Assembly: GCA_003490025.1 (NCBI GenBank)
Contig: DNJC01000153.1
Coordinates: 34,088 to 98,087 of the forward strand
Reading direction: 5' to 3'
Length of the DNA: 64,000 bases
Origin: Geobacter sp.
GTDB lineage: Bacteria; Desulfobacterota; Desulfuromonadia; Geobacterales; Geobacteraceae
Shown here: positions 8,123 through 16,258 of the stretch, piece by piece
Position numbering within the stretch: position 1 is the first letter of the stretch
How the letters are laid out: the number at the start of each line of letters is the position of its first letter
The notes under the pieces: generated by a model
The model's database searches: none
Told to the model about the DNA's origin: nothing
Seen by the model: the letters and a program-made list of their open reading frames with translations, nothing else
Position numbers and translations under genes: made by a program

Positions 8123-9265
8123 TCAGTAGGCTCCCCTGCACCTGAAAACCGCCATCGGTGTCTGCAGCAAGATTTTCAGGTCCAACATCACGCTCCACTC
8201 CTTGAGGTACCTGAGATCGAGTCTGACCATCTCATCAAAGCTGGTGCTGCTTCTGCCACCTACCTGCCAAGAACCTGTTATGCCGGGTCTTTTGCCTACG
8301 AGCCGGTTTCGCTGCCATCCGCTGTAATGTTCCAGTTCGTAGCAGATGGGGGGACGTGGCCCTACCAGGGACATGTCACCCGTCAGAACGTTATAGAGCT
8401 GCGGGAGTTCGTCGATGCTGTATTTCCGCAGGACCCTGCCTATGCGGGTGATTCTTGGGTCGGTCGTTAGCTTGAAGACAGGAGTTTCCTCCTTTGAAAG
8501 CTTTCCTTCTATGAGTTGCTTCACGAATTCCCTGTGAAGACCGTCATCATTGCCGGTGAACATGGTACGGAACTTCGCAAACTTGAAGCATTTCCCGTTC
8601 TGCCCCACCCTTTCCTGCAGAAAGAAGACGGGGCCAGCAGAAGTCAGTTTGATGGTGACAGAAACGACCACGAATACGGGGGACAGCAGTAAAAGTCCTG
8701 CAGAGCTGCCGAAGAGATCCATCCCCCGCTTTATAATCGGCCCGAGCAGGTCTTTTAAACCCTCGCATTCCACTTCGGGATAGAACAGGGGATCGAATGC
8801 CCCCTCCTCGCCGCCTGCTTCCGGGTAGACCCTGAAGCCGAACCTGATGCTGGCTAGGGCCTCTTCTTCTAAAATGGCTGCAATCCTCTCTTTCACCTTG
8901 CCGGCTACCGCTGCTTGTGCATCCTTTACCTTGTTGCAAGCTATTTCAGTGAGAATCACACCCAATGAAGCCCCTTCGTTGAGAAGCCCGCAGATGTCAG
9001 TTTCACGCACAGCCGCCCTTATTGCATTGCAGAGGTTCCGGGACATGGAGCCTGTACCGTCAACGCTGCAAATATGGCCGACGTCCAGGGTCATTACGAG
9101 GAGCGGCTTTGACGATCTTTCTGCCCTCTTCCTTTCCTGTGTCAGACACTTTCGGAAATCGGACTCCGAGCAAAAACCATGGACTAGGTCACATGACATT
9201 GCCGTGACGCGAGATCGCAGCCGCAGTTTTTTCAAGATCTCACTCACCACCGATATCTCCCTCAC
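8123..9265 (-). CDS. Initiating sugar-phosphate transferase with degenerate GGDEF-like N-domain
   Basis: 380 aa from a GTG start at 9265, preceded by GGGAGG nine bases upstream. The C-terminal half (about 185-380) is a bacterial sugar transferase (WbaP/PglC-like family): one membrane hairpin (GLLLLSPVFVVVSVTIKLT), FKFAKFRTM, RKYSIDELPQLYNVLTGDMS and VGPRPP. The N-terminal half (about 30-165) resembles a GGDEF domain (LTQERKRAERSSKPLLVMTL, then RETDICGLLNEGASLGVILTE), but the GG[D/E]EF signature is replaced by EGASL, so cyclase activity is not expected. This is probably the first gene of the EPS operon and would load the first sugar-phosphate on undecaprenyl phosphate. Confidence 0.88.
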   Translation of the reverse strand: MREISVVSEILKKLRLRSRVTAMSCDLVHGFCSESDFRKCLTQERKRAERSSKPLLVMTLDVGHICSVDGTGSMSRNLCNAIRAAVRETDICGLLNEGASLGVILTEIACNKVKDAQAAVAGKVKERIAAILEEEALASIRFGFRVYPEAGGEEGAFDPLFYPEVECEGLKDLLGPIIKRGMDLFGSSAGLLLLSPVFVVVSVTIKLTSAGPVFFLQERVGQNGKCFKFAKFRTMFTGNDDGLHREFVKQLIEGKLSKEETPVFKLTTDPRITRIGRVLRKYSIDELPQLYNVLTGDMSLVGPRPPICYELEHYSGWQRNRLVGKRPGITGSWQVGGRSSTSFDEMVRLDLRYLKEWSVMLDLKILLQTPMAVFRCRGAY

Positions 9266-9403
9266 CCAGATGTGCCTCCCGCTTCAGTTGCTCATAAAAC
9301 GCCGTCCGGTTCAGGCACTGGGTTTGTCGGACAAGTTAAATGGTGAAAGTACGGGGGGAAGAAGGCGGCAAGGAACAAAACATTAAACAAAACTCACCAT
9401 GCA

Positions 9404-9431
9404 AGTATAGTAGGCACCCCATCGATGTCAA
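9404..9431 (-). promoter_or_regulatory. Sigma-70-type promoter of the EPS operon
   Basis: On the minus strand a perfect -35 TTGACA (9431-9426) is followed after 16 bases by the -10 hexamer TATACT (9409-9404). Transcription would start near 9397, leaving about 130 bases of leader before the sugar transferase start at 9265. It is the best core promoter seen in the window. Confidence 0.7.
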
Positions 9432-9479
9432 GGCGCCACACTTGGCGGCGCTGGCTGGGGCTGGAAGCAGAGCCAGATG

Positions 9480-10193
9480 TCACAGAAGCCGTATCTTCTG
9501 CTGGAACTCCGGTTTCAGCAGGATGGTACGGTTTTCGAGCATCTCCAGATCACCCTCTTGCGTCATCCTGTGCAAAAGCCTGGTGACTGTTTCGCGGGAG
9601 ACTGAGGTGTATCCTGCCAGCTCCTTGTGAGTAAGTCTCAGCGCAATGACGATACCGCGGGCGTCTTTTACGCCGTGCAACCGGCTCAGGTGGCTGAGGA
9701 TGGAGCGCAGCCTCTGCTCGGCATCCGGCAACGTTATCGCCTTGAGCACCAGTTGCGCCTCGCGCAGTCGCTGGCAGAGGATTTTTACCAGTTGGAGCAG
9801 CACCTTTGGCTTTTGCAGAAAAAATGCTTCGAAGGTCTCCTTGGAAATCAGTCCTATTTCGGTTTCCTCCATTGATATGACCGTAGCCGGAGCTGTCTTC
9901 GCGTCCATCAGGGCCATTTCTCCGAAAACATCGCCGCGTTTATGCACCGCAAGGATGCGCTCACTCCCCTCGCTCCCCAGATGAACCACCCGCACCTTTC
10001 CGCCGTACACGACGTACATGTACTTTGCGGTCTCTTCCTCCAGCAGGACAATCTGGTTTTTCTGAAAGCGCTTTTCGATGATACGGCGCTGCACCTCGGC
10101 GAACTCCTGGTCGTCCAGGTGAGAAAAAAGCGGTATGCTTCGCAGCAACCGGGTCCGGCCCGATCCTTCCGGTTCATTTTCACCCTTCACCAA
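9480..10193 (-). CDS. Crp/Fnr-family transcriptional regulator
   Basis: 237 aa from a TTG start at 10193 preceded by GGAGGAGG; a GTG one codon on is an equally good start. Residues about 20-130 form the cyclic-nucleotide-binding-type beta-roll (GGKVRVVHLG, KRGDVFGEMALMDAKTAPAT). The C-terminal winged helix-turn-helix is LTHKELAGYTSVSRETVTRL (about 192-211). No N-terminal Cys cluster for an Fe-S centre is visible, so it is not a classical FNR oxygen sensor; the ligand is unknown. It lies immediately upstream of the EPS promoter on the same strand and may regulate it. Confidence 0.9.
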   Translation of the reverse strand: MVKGENEPEGSGRTRLLRSIPLFSHLDDQEFAEVQRRIIEKRFQKNQIVLLEEETAKYMYVVYGGKVRVVHLGSEGSERILAVHKRGDVFGEMALMDAKTAPATVISMEETEIGLISKETFEAFFLQKPKVLLQLVKILCQRLREAQLVLKAITLPDAEQRLRSILSHLSRLHGVKDARGIVIALRLTHKELAGYTSVSRETVTRLLHRMTQEGDLEMLENRTILLKPEFQQKIRLL

Positions 10194-10314
10194 TGCACAC
10201 CTCCTCCGTTACGACACGTGTCTAAATTGCAACTTTTTCGGGCTGCGTAGCGCCAGAACCCGATGGAGTAGAAGGGCTGCCGAGAGATAGTCTCGCGGGT
10301 GTGACCACGACCTG

Positions 10315-11655
10315 CTACCTGCTAAGCCTCAGTATGGCTCTGGCGACCTGACCAAAGGCGGCATCAAGCTCCGATGCATTTTGTGCCCACGCATATACCC
10401 CTGTGGGCTGCTTCAAGTTGTAGGTATCGGCATCGCGCGTATTGGCGATCCTCTTCAGTATGTTTTCCCCAAGCTCTTCCTTGCCATACCCGTAGTCATA
10501 GTTCTTGCCATCTTCCAACCCCTCCTGCGTGGTCAACAGAGTCCCCAGTCCAATGGTGAAGACGGTTATAGGAGTGCCTGCCTCGCTGCGAGCATCATTC
10601 ACTATATTCTCCAGCATGCTCCGGGCCGCCCTATTGATGTTTTCCCGCGTAAGTGCGATGGGAGTGCCTGTTGGGGAATTGAAGTGACGCACGTTGTTGT
10701 AGCTGTACGCGCTTATCGTACCCGTCCAGTCGTAGTCCGGGATGTCCCCGGTGGCCCGGACATTCAGCGGGTGCTGCAACCCGTCCACGTCAAACAGCCT
10801 GGTTAAATCAGTCGGCTCGGAAGAAAGGGTGCCGACCTGGTTTCCCGTTGCGGTAACAAAGTTGGCAGCCACCCCGTTCGGAGCCCCGTCTGTGAAAAAT
10901 ACTATGATCCTGTTGGGCGACTGCTGGTCGCTTGGAACGTCGTCCAGCTGCTTCTTGGCCAACCGCAGTGCCTCCTCCGCTGTGGTAAATCCTTTAGCAT
11001 TCGCCTCCGTTATCAAATCCAGCCCAGCATCGAGCCACTTTCTCTGGAAACCTCGCGCCGAGGTGATCTTGACATCCTGCACAGCACCGCAAGCGAAACG
11101 TATCAGTCCCACCCTGTCGTTTTTGGGATTGAAGACGCCGACGAAGTTTTTCGCAGCATTTCTTAACTTGTCCGACGTCCCCTTCTCGCTCGTATGCGTA
11201 CTCAGCGACCTGGTGCTGTCCATCACCAGGACCAGATCCACCGGGTTGATGGTGCTGGTCGCAGTCGCCTGGACAGTTAAAGCGGGCCAACCGGCAGCCC
11301 TTGCAAAGTAGGTGGGGACCGTGGCTTTGGTGCTGACGGTCACCATCCAGGACTTGGTCTTGTCATCGTATTGGGGGTCGACCGAAAGCTGTTGCACAGT
11401 GGCGCCAAGCAGTTGATCGGGATAGTTGGCGTGAAAGAATTTATCCGCTTCGGTGGTCGCGGAACCGTCATCTGCCCCCACCACCCTTCCTGCAGCCAGT
11501 GCAGCGGCATCGACCGCCGCGTTCAGCTTGGTTTTGACCACGTACGCCATCCCCACATCTACGGCAAGTCCCGCAAACGCCACCAGCACGGTGATCAGCA
11601 GCGCCAGCAGGATGAAAACCTGCCCTTTTTCGTCGAAGCGCCAGAGGCATTTCAT
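10315..11655 (-). CDS. tadG: TadG-like pilus assembly protein with VWA domain
   Basis: 446 aa. The N-terminus (FDEKGQVFILLALLITVLVA) is the TadE/TadG pseudopilin-like membrane segment, followed by TKLNAAVDAAALAAGR, the usual Tad_G motif. Residues about 155-440 form a von Willebrand A domain whose MIDAS is DSTRS (LVLVMDSTRSLS), with a later conserved FFTDGAPNG segment. TadG proteins are envelope components of Flp pilus systems. GGGAGGAAACG precedes the ATG. It is the third gene of the minus-strand TadE-TadE-TadG block. Confidence 0.87.
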   Translation of the reverse strand: MKCLWRFDEKGQVFILLALLITVLVAFAGLAVDVGMAYVVKTKLNAAVDAAALAAGRVVGADDGSATTEADKFFHANYPDQLLGATVQQLSVDPQYDDKTKSWMVTVSTKATVPTYFARAAGWPALTVQATATSTINPVDLVLVMDSTRSLSTHTSEKGTSDKLRNAAKNFVGVFNPKNDRVGLIRFACGAVQDVKITSARGFQRKWLDAGLDLITEANAKGFTTAEEALRLAKKQLDDVPSDQQSPNRIIVFFTDGAPNGVAANFVTATGNQVGTLSSEPTDLTRLFDVDGLQHPLNVRATGDIPDYDWTGTISAYSYNNVRHFNSPTGTPIALTRENINRAARSMLENIVNDARSEAGTPITVFTIGLGTLLTTQEGLEDGKNYDYGYGKEELGENILKRIANTRDADTYNLKQPTGVYAWAQNASELDAAFGQVARAILRLSR

Positions 11656-11676
11656 CGTTTCCTCCCGACGAGGTCG

Positions 11677-12183
11677 CTAAAAAAGTGACTTCGCGTACAG
11701 TTGCCTCCCCAGCAGTCCGCTGCTGGAAAAGAGGCTGTGGTAATTGTAAAAAACCTCGACCACGTAAGCGGTCTGAGTCGGCCCCAAAGCAGCGTTGACA
11801 CCATGGGCCACCGGGGTCGGTTCGGCTGCGGTCGGGGTTCCGATCCGGCTGGAGATGACGCCGTTCAAGTCGCCGCTTTGCCATCCCACCTGCGACACAA
11901 TCTTGTCCCCCTGCAGTTGCGTGATGTAGATCATGCCGTTTGCTTTCATGTCCAGCGGCTGCGCAGTGACGGCGAGAGCATTCATGATGTCCTGCCTTCG
12001 GTCCGGCAAGCGCGAGGCCATGTTCGCCCCCTCCCTGCTCATGTTGGAGATGCTGTTGCTGGCGCGAATGGCGCAGGCGAAGTCGTAAACGCCCAGCAGC
12101 ATCGGAATGAGGACGAGCAAAGCGATGGCCATTTCGATACATGCCTGGCCGCTTGTACTGTTGGTGCGGGTTCGGGATCCCAT
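11677..12183 (-). CDS. tadE: TadE-family pseudopilin-like protein
   Basis: 168 aa from the ATG at 12183; the open frame extends five codons further to a TTG, but GGAGGTGACCACG lies directly before 12183. The N-terminal part (TSGQACIEMAIALLVLIPML) is the TadE hydrophobic segment with a conserved Glu, followed by ANMASRLPDRRQDIMNALAV. It is the middle gene of the TadE-TadE-TadG block. TadE-type minor pseudopilins support Flp pilus assembly. Confidence 0.8.
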   Translation of the reverse strand: MGSRTRTNSTSGQACIEMAIALLVLIPMLLGVYDFACAIRASNSISNMSREGANMASRLPDRRQDIMNALAVTAQPLDMKANGMIYITQLQGDKIVSQVGWQSGDLNGVISSRIGTPTAAEPTPVAHGVNAALGPTQTAYVVEVFYNYHSLFSSSGLLGRQLYAKSLF

Positions 12184-12201
12184 CGTGGTCACCTCCAAGA
12201 C

Positions 12202-12672
12202 TCAGAATGGCTCGTTGGTCATGGTGGACTTGACTGTGAATGTGTAGACGCCGTCGCGCAGAAACGGCTTTAAGGCCGGCGTCAGTGAAGCACAGGTATA
12301 GGTAAGGCTGACGACAATGATTTCGCCGCTCTCTCCCGGGTCCTCTTCCCTCCGACTGCCGGTGTAATTGCTGAAGCTGAGTTCACGGGGAGAAACCACG
12401 CTGATTCTTGGCTCCTTAGGTTCGTGCAGGTTCTTCTCATAAAGCCCGGACGATGCCTTCTTGATTTTCTCTATCAATGCCGACCGACGGTCCTGCCCCA
12501 TATCGCTGCGACCGGTCACCGCGTAACGAGTTCCTTCACGGACGGCATGCTGCATGGTGAGGTTCACATAAAACATCCACCCAAGGTCGATGATGCCGAA
12601 TAAGAGAAGGACCAGGATCGGCAAAACCAGGGCGAATTCCACCAGCGTCTGTCCTCTTTTCTCGCGCCACAT
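12202..12672 (-). CDS. tadE: TadE-family pseudopilin-like protein
   Basis: About 156 aa from the ATG at 12672 (start of MWREKRGQTLVEFALVLPIL). The frame is open to 12792, but the extra 40 residues have no family resemblance and the TadE signature G-Q-T-L-V-E-F-A begins right after this ATG; an AGGGG is about 12 bases upstream. Residues about 7-32 form the membrane helix. It is the leading gene of the minus-strand block and is divergent from the Flp pilin genes. Confidence 0.8.
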   Translation of the reverse strand: MWREKRGQTLVEFALVLPILVLLLFGIIDLGWMFYVNLTMQHAVREGTRYAVTGRSDMGQDRRSALIEKIKKASSGLYEKNLHEPKEPRISVVSPRELSFSNYTGSRREEDPGESGEIIVVSLTYTCASLTPALKPFLRDGVYTFTVKSTMTNEPF

Positions 12673-12903
12673 AGCGACCCCTGAACTACCAACGACCGAT
12701 TCCAGCCCCAATAGCCCGGCCACGCCGCACAAACCCTGGAAAATCGACACGTGGCGCGAACTTAAGCTTCCCAACCAAACCTCTCTGCCCAAAAACCAAG
12801 GAAGTATAGATTGGCAAATTCCAATTACAAGGCCCGCCCCCGCAGTCTACCCCCTGTGCGGGGAGGTGGGTGAAGATGGCGCTGAGGTTAGAAAAAAAAA
12901 TGC

Positions 12904-12931
12904 TTGCAGATTCGGAACGCCGTCGTAGTAT
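12904..12931 (+). promoter_or_regulatory. Candidate sigma-70 promoter for the Flp pilin genes
   Basis: TTGCAG (12904-12909) and TAGTAT (12926-12931) are separated by 16 bases within the 394-base divergent gap between the TadE block and the pilin genes. Transcription would start near 12938, about 130 bases before the first pilin ORF. The rest of the gap (12673-13066) shows no gene. Confidence 0.4.
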
Positions 12932-13066
12932 CTTTAAATGTTTTTAATGTTTGGCATTCGGGCTCGCAGTCACTCCGGAGCAAAACAGGCTGCCAACGCG
13001 ACTGTATTCGATGAAACAGGCCGTTTAGTTAATGCCAGCAGCCTCGGAAACGTGGGGCGATGCTGA

Positions 13067-13243
13067 ATGGGTAAATCAGAGATGACCAAACGCAATGCGG
13101 GACAGGGATTGGTGGAATATTGCCTGGTACTCCTACTGGTCACGATAGTGGTGATCATAGCTCTGAGAGGCCTCGGAGCCACTGTACAGCTCTGTTACTT
13201 CCAGCCGGTCGAAAGTAGCCTAAGTGACGCCGGCAAACCTTGA
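13067..13243 (+). CDS. Second Flp-type pilin-like protein, 58 aa
   Basis: The ORF reads ATG at 13067 to TGA at 13241-13243; a second in-frame ATG at 13082 is possible. The segment AGQGLVEYCLVLLLVTIVVI followed by IALRGLG is nearly the same as the main pilin downstream. The Flp prepilin cleavage site is after G12, placing Glu at +5 and Tyr at +6 of the mature protein. The mature part would be 46 aa with two Cys residues and a hydrophilic tail, compared with 40 aa in the neighbour. No strong ribosome binding site is visible, so it may be a minor pilin, or translated weakly. Confidence 0.72.
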   Translation: MGKSEMTKRNAGQGLVEYCLVLLLVTIVVIIALRGLGATVQLCYFQPVESSLSDAGKP

Positions 13244-13323
13244 GGCAGACGTCGGACCCCTCCTGCTCCTGGAGGTAGAACTTCAACCCGGTCGTACGAT
13301 CAACAATCAAAAGGAGGTTTATC

Positions 13324-13509
13324 ATGATGCGGCGAATCAGGAAGATGATTGAGAAATCAAAGGGAGTGCTTAGAAGCAACAAAGGTCAAGGACTCGTCGA
13401 ATACGCACTCATACTGGTATTGATCGCGATAGTGGTAATCGTCGCAGTGAGGGGCGTCGGGTGCAGCACCAACAACGCCTTCACGAAAATCAACAGTGCT
13501 TTGCAGTGA
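13324..13509 (+). CDS. flp: Flp/type IVb major pilin
   Basis: 61 aa, preceded by AAAAGGAGGTTTATC. A 21-residue basic leader ends at G21, and the mature protein begins QGLVEYALILVLIAIVVIVA, with Glu at +5 and Tyr at +6 as in all Flp pilins. The mature protein is about 40 aa and includes one Cys. The strong ribosome binding site and the downstream stem-loop fit a highly expressed structural pilin. Processing needs a TadV/CpaA peptidase, which is not encoded in the window. Confidence 0.9.
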   Translation: MMRRIRKMIEKSKGVLRSNKGQGLVEYALILVLIAIVVIVAVRGVGCSTNNAFTKINSALQ

Positions 13510-13531
13510 CCGGTTTTTGCCTCGCACTCTC

Positions 13532-13572
13532 GCCATCTGCAAGCGTGGCGGCAATCCCCGCTTGCAGATGGC
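13532..13572 (+). promoter_or_regulatory. Perfect 14-bp stem-loop after the Flp pilin gene
   Basis: GCCATCTGCAAGCG (13532-13545) pairs perfectly with CGCTTGCAGATGGC (13559-13572) across a 13-base loop. There is no following T tract, so it is not a simple terminator. Its position 23 bases after the pilin stop suggests mRNA stabilisation or partial termination, which would uncouple pilin expression from the assembly genes. Confidence 0.7.
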
Positions 13573-13578
13573 TACCTG

Positions 13579-13682
13579 CAGCACCTGCTTCATCGGCTTT
13601 CAGTAGAAAAGATACAGATAGCAGAAAAAAGCAGGTGTGCTCACGGTTGCAGTCGATCAAAAGCGACCTCAGCACCTGCTTC
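13579..13682 (+). repeat. Direct and inverted repeats in the pilin-cpaB gap
   Basis: CAGCACCTGCTTC occurs at 13579-13591 and again at 13670-13682. Between them, AAGCAGGTG at about 13630-13638 is complementary to both, so two mutually exclusive hairpins can form. The 371-base gap 13510-13880 otherwise shows no gene; an open frame from 13746 is not supported upstream of the cpaB start. Confidence 0.55.
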
Positions 13683-13880
13683 CAGACGCAGTCGCTCCAA
13701 CTTCTCTAGACATAATTTTCACCAGGCGCGGGAAGATCGGCGCTGGTGAAATGCCCATATGACGTGGCCTCAGGTTGCCCATCTCCCGGAGCAACAGACT
13801 CTCTTAGCGACAACCGGCCACTCCCTTACCTGCCGTCAGCAACGCGCCAACGCCTTCAAAGGGAACAGGAGGGAAGGAGT

Positions 13881-14765
13881 ATGACACGCCCCAACGCGGT
13901 AATCCTCGCATCGGTCTTTGCCCTGATATTCGCTGTCATTGCGGCCTGGCTCGCTTACGGCTACCTGCAAAGGGAAATGAACAGCGTGAAGGCGGTCCAG
14001 CCGCAGAAGATAATTGTGGCAGCCGCAGACATTCCGATCGGCACGACCATAAACGAGTCGCAGCTGAAGGTGACTTCCTGGCCCAAAGACAGCATTCCGC
14101 AAGGAAGTGCCCAGCAGGTCGAGTCGGTGACAAATCGGGTCGCCATTCGCCCCATCACAAAGGGGGACGCGGTGACGGAAATGAAGCTCAAGCCCAGATC
14201 GGGTGCTGCCGGTTCGGGGTTCATGACGTATGTGGTGCCGCAGGGGCACAGGGCGGTGACGGTGGCAGTTAACGAGGTCGCCGGGGTAGCGGGATTTCTC
14301 ACCCCGAGCGACCGTGTCGACGTCATCGTCACCACACCCCTCCCAGGCAACGAGAAAGAGAGCGTCAGCAAGATCATGCTCGAAAACATCCCCATCCTCG
14401 CCACCGGACAGGTAACGGACCAGAAAGAGGGAAAGCCGGTCGTCGTCCCGACTGTAACGCTAGACCTGGTGCCGGTAGACGCTGAAAAGCTGGTCCTTTC
14501 CTCCAGCAAGGGATCTCTCCAACTCCTGTTGAGGAACATCTCCGACACCGAACGTGTGGAGACCAAGGGCGCGACCATAGCCAAGGTTCTGAGCGGCATG
14601 GAGCGAATGCCGGCTCCGGCGGTGACCGCACCGGCTCCGGTGCGCCAGATTAAAAAGCTATCAAAGGTGTCAAAGCCTCCCCTTCTCGTGAATCCCCCCC
14701 CTCGCAGCTACACGCTGGAGATTGTCCGGGGGACCGACAAGTCGACGAGACAATACGCTGAGTGA
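13881..14765 (+). CDS. cpaB: Flp pilus assembly protein CpaB/RcpC
   Basis: 294 aa from the ATG at 13881, preceded by GGAGGGAAGGAGT. The frame is open from 13746, but only this start gives the expected N-terminal membrane anchor (AVILASVFALIFAVIAAWLA). An SAF domain follows at about 45-105 (KIIVAAADIPIGTTINESQL, then ITKGDAVTEMKL), then the CpaB C-terminal domain with VPQGHRAVTVAVNEVAGVAG and FLTPSDRVDVIV. The protein is periplasmic and works with the secretin encoded next. First gene of the assembly operon after the pilins. Confidence 0.9.
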   Translation: MTRPNAVILASVFALIFAVIAAWLAYGYLQREMNSVKAVQPQKIIVAAADIPIGTTINESQLKVTSWPKDSIPQGSAQQVESVTNRVAIRPITKGDAVTEMKLKPRSGAAGSGFMTYVVPQGHRAVTVAVNEVAGVAGFLTPSDRVDVIVTTPLPGNEKESVSKIMLENIPILATGQVTDQKEGKPVVVPTVTLDLVPVDAEKLVLSSSKGSLQLLLRNISDTERVETKGATIAKVLSGMERMPAPAVTAPAPVRQIKKLSKVSKPPLLVNPPPRSYTLEIVRGTDKSTRQYAE

Positions 14766-14799
14766 CCAACGCTAAAACACCAAGTCACCGAGGTCGGCC

Positions 14800-16155
14800 A
14801 TGAACCAGATCTGCTCCAAAATGTTCCTGTTCTTTCTTCTTATTTCACTATCGGTCCTGTCCTATGCCGGATCTGCCGCAGCAGGTGTCCCCACCACGGT
14901 CGTTGTCAAGAAAAGCGTGGTCTTGAACCTGAAAAACCCGGCGCGCTACGTCACCATAGCGGACAAGGACATCATCGACGTGCCAGACCCATTGCGACGG
15001 AACCAGATACTGATCAACGGCAAGAAGATCGGGTCGACGAACCTGATCGTGTGGGAAGAAAACGTGGAGAAACCCACTTTCTTCGACGTCCGCGTGGTGG
15101 GGGACCAGGAGTCGATCGAATCGCAGATAAAGGAATACGCGCCTAACGATGCCATCAAGGTCCAATACGCAGGGGAAACGGTCGTCCTCTCCGGAAAGGT
15201 GGCAAACGAAATCACGAGTAAAAAGGCGGAAGAAATCGCCAAAGCCTATGCGGCGAAGGTACTGAACCACATAACCATTGACGACCCGCTGCAGGTGCTC
15301 CTGCAGGTCAAGGTCGCCCAGGTGGACAAGACTTCACTGAAAAAGCTGGGAATAAGCGCCATCGTCAAGGGAAGGACGGCGGAAGGGTTCACCAACCTCG
15401 TCGGCGTTCCTGCCGGAAACACCTCTGTCAGTTCCACGGGCACGACGGTCAGCACCAACGGCCTCTCCGGGATAGCGGGCTCCGGACCGGGTATCGGCTC
15501 CTTCGATCCGCTCGATCCCTTCTCGGTCGGAGTTTCCTACTTCCCGGCAGGTGTCGGCGCGGTGCTCCAGGCCTTGAGCAGCAAGGGACTGGCCAAGATC
15601 CTGGCCGAACCGAACCTGCTGGTGAAGAGCGGGCAGGAGGGTAACTTCCTTGCCGGTAGCAGGATCCCCTACAGCGTAGTGATCAGCACGGGGGGGGCGG
15701 CCACCACCTCGATCGTGTTCGAGACGGTCGGCATCAAGGTCAAGTTCAAGCCCGAGGTATTGGAAAACGGCCTGATCAACCTCAAGATAGACCCCGCAGA
15801 GGTGAGCAGCATCGCCGGCACACTTTCGGTGAACGGCTACCCGATCATCGACACGAGGGATGTCCGGACAAGCGTTGAGCTTCGGGACGGCGAAAGCCTG
15901 GTGCTCGCGGGGCTGCTCCAGGAAGAGCAGATAAAAAGCATGTCCAAGATCCCCCTGCTGGGAGACATCCCGATCCTGGGGGCGCTGTTCCGCTCGACGC
16001 AAAACGACATCAAGGAAAAGGACCTGGTGTTCTTCATCACGCCGAAGATCGTGAAGCCGGTATCCCCCGGTACAGAGGTTCAGTTGCCGACCGACCAGGA
16101 ACTCGACCAGGACGAGGAGCGGGAGCTGGACTGGATGCCGTTGGGGACACGCTGA
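14800..16155 (+). CDS. cpaC: Tad/type II-like secretin CpaC/RcpA
   Basis: 451 aa with a signal peptide (about 1-28, ending AGSAAAG). The N-terminal pilus-assembly N-domain (KSVVLNLKNPARYVTIADKD) and a BON-like segment (VVLSGKVANEITSKKAEEIA) precede the secretin core at about 210-430, which includes LAKILAEPNLLVKSGQEGNF, GSRIPY and the C-terminal motif LVFFITPKIV. It forms the outer-membrane channel for the Flp pilus. It lies 34 bases after cpaB. Confidence 0.92.
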   Translation: MNQICSKMFLFFLLISLSVLSYAGSAAAGVPTTVVVKKSVVLNLKNPARYVTIADKDIIDVPDPLRRNQILINGKKIGSTNLIVWEENVEKPTFFDVRVVGDQESIESQIKEYAPNDAIKVQYAGETVVLSGKVANEITSKKAEEIAKAYAAKVLNHITIDDPLQVLLQVKVAQVDKTSLKKLGISAIVKGRTAEGFTNLVGVPAGNTSVSSTGTTVSTNGLSGIAGSGPGIGSFDPLDPFSVGVSYFPAGVGAVLQALSSKGLAKILAEPNLLVKSGQEGNFLAGSRIPYSVVISTGGAATTSIVFETVGIKVKFKPEVLENGLINLKIDPAEVSSIAGTLSVNGYPIIDTRDVRTSVELRDGESLVLAGLLQEEQIKSMSKIPLLGDIPILGALFRSTQNDIKEKDLVFFITPKIVKPVSPGTEVQLPTDQELDQDEERELDWMPLGTR

Positions 16156-16258
16156 GCCAGAGGGGATCGCAAAGGCAAGGCGGCACACGCAGGGACCACA
16201 TGGGCACACGGGCAAGGACGGCAGTGGGCTTAAGGCAGGCGAAGAAGAGGCTCCAGAC

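Noticed and set aside
8600..9265. Active diguanylate cyclase
   Set aside because: The GGDEF signature is absent (EGASL), so catalysis is not credible.
10213..10222. Palindrome GACACGTGTC upstream of the Crp/Fnr gene as its operator
   Set aside because: It does not resemble a TGTGA-N6-TCACA or TTGAT-N4-ATCAA site, and a 10-base palindrome alone is weak evidence.
12941..12966. Sigma-54 promoter upstream of the Flp pilins
   Set aside because: TGGCAT...CTCGC is reminiscent, but the distance between the GG and GC elements is one base too long and TTGC is not conserved.
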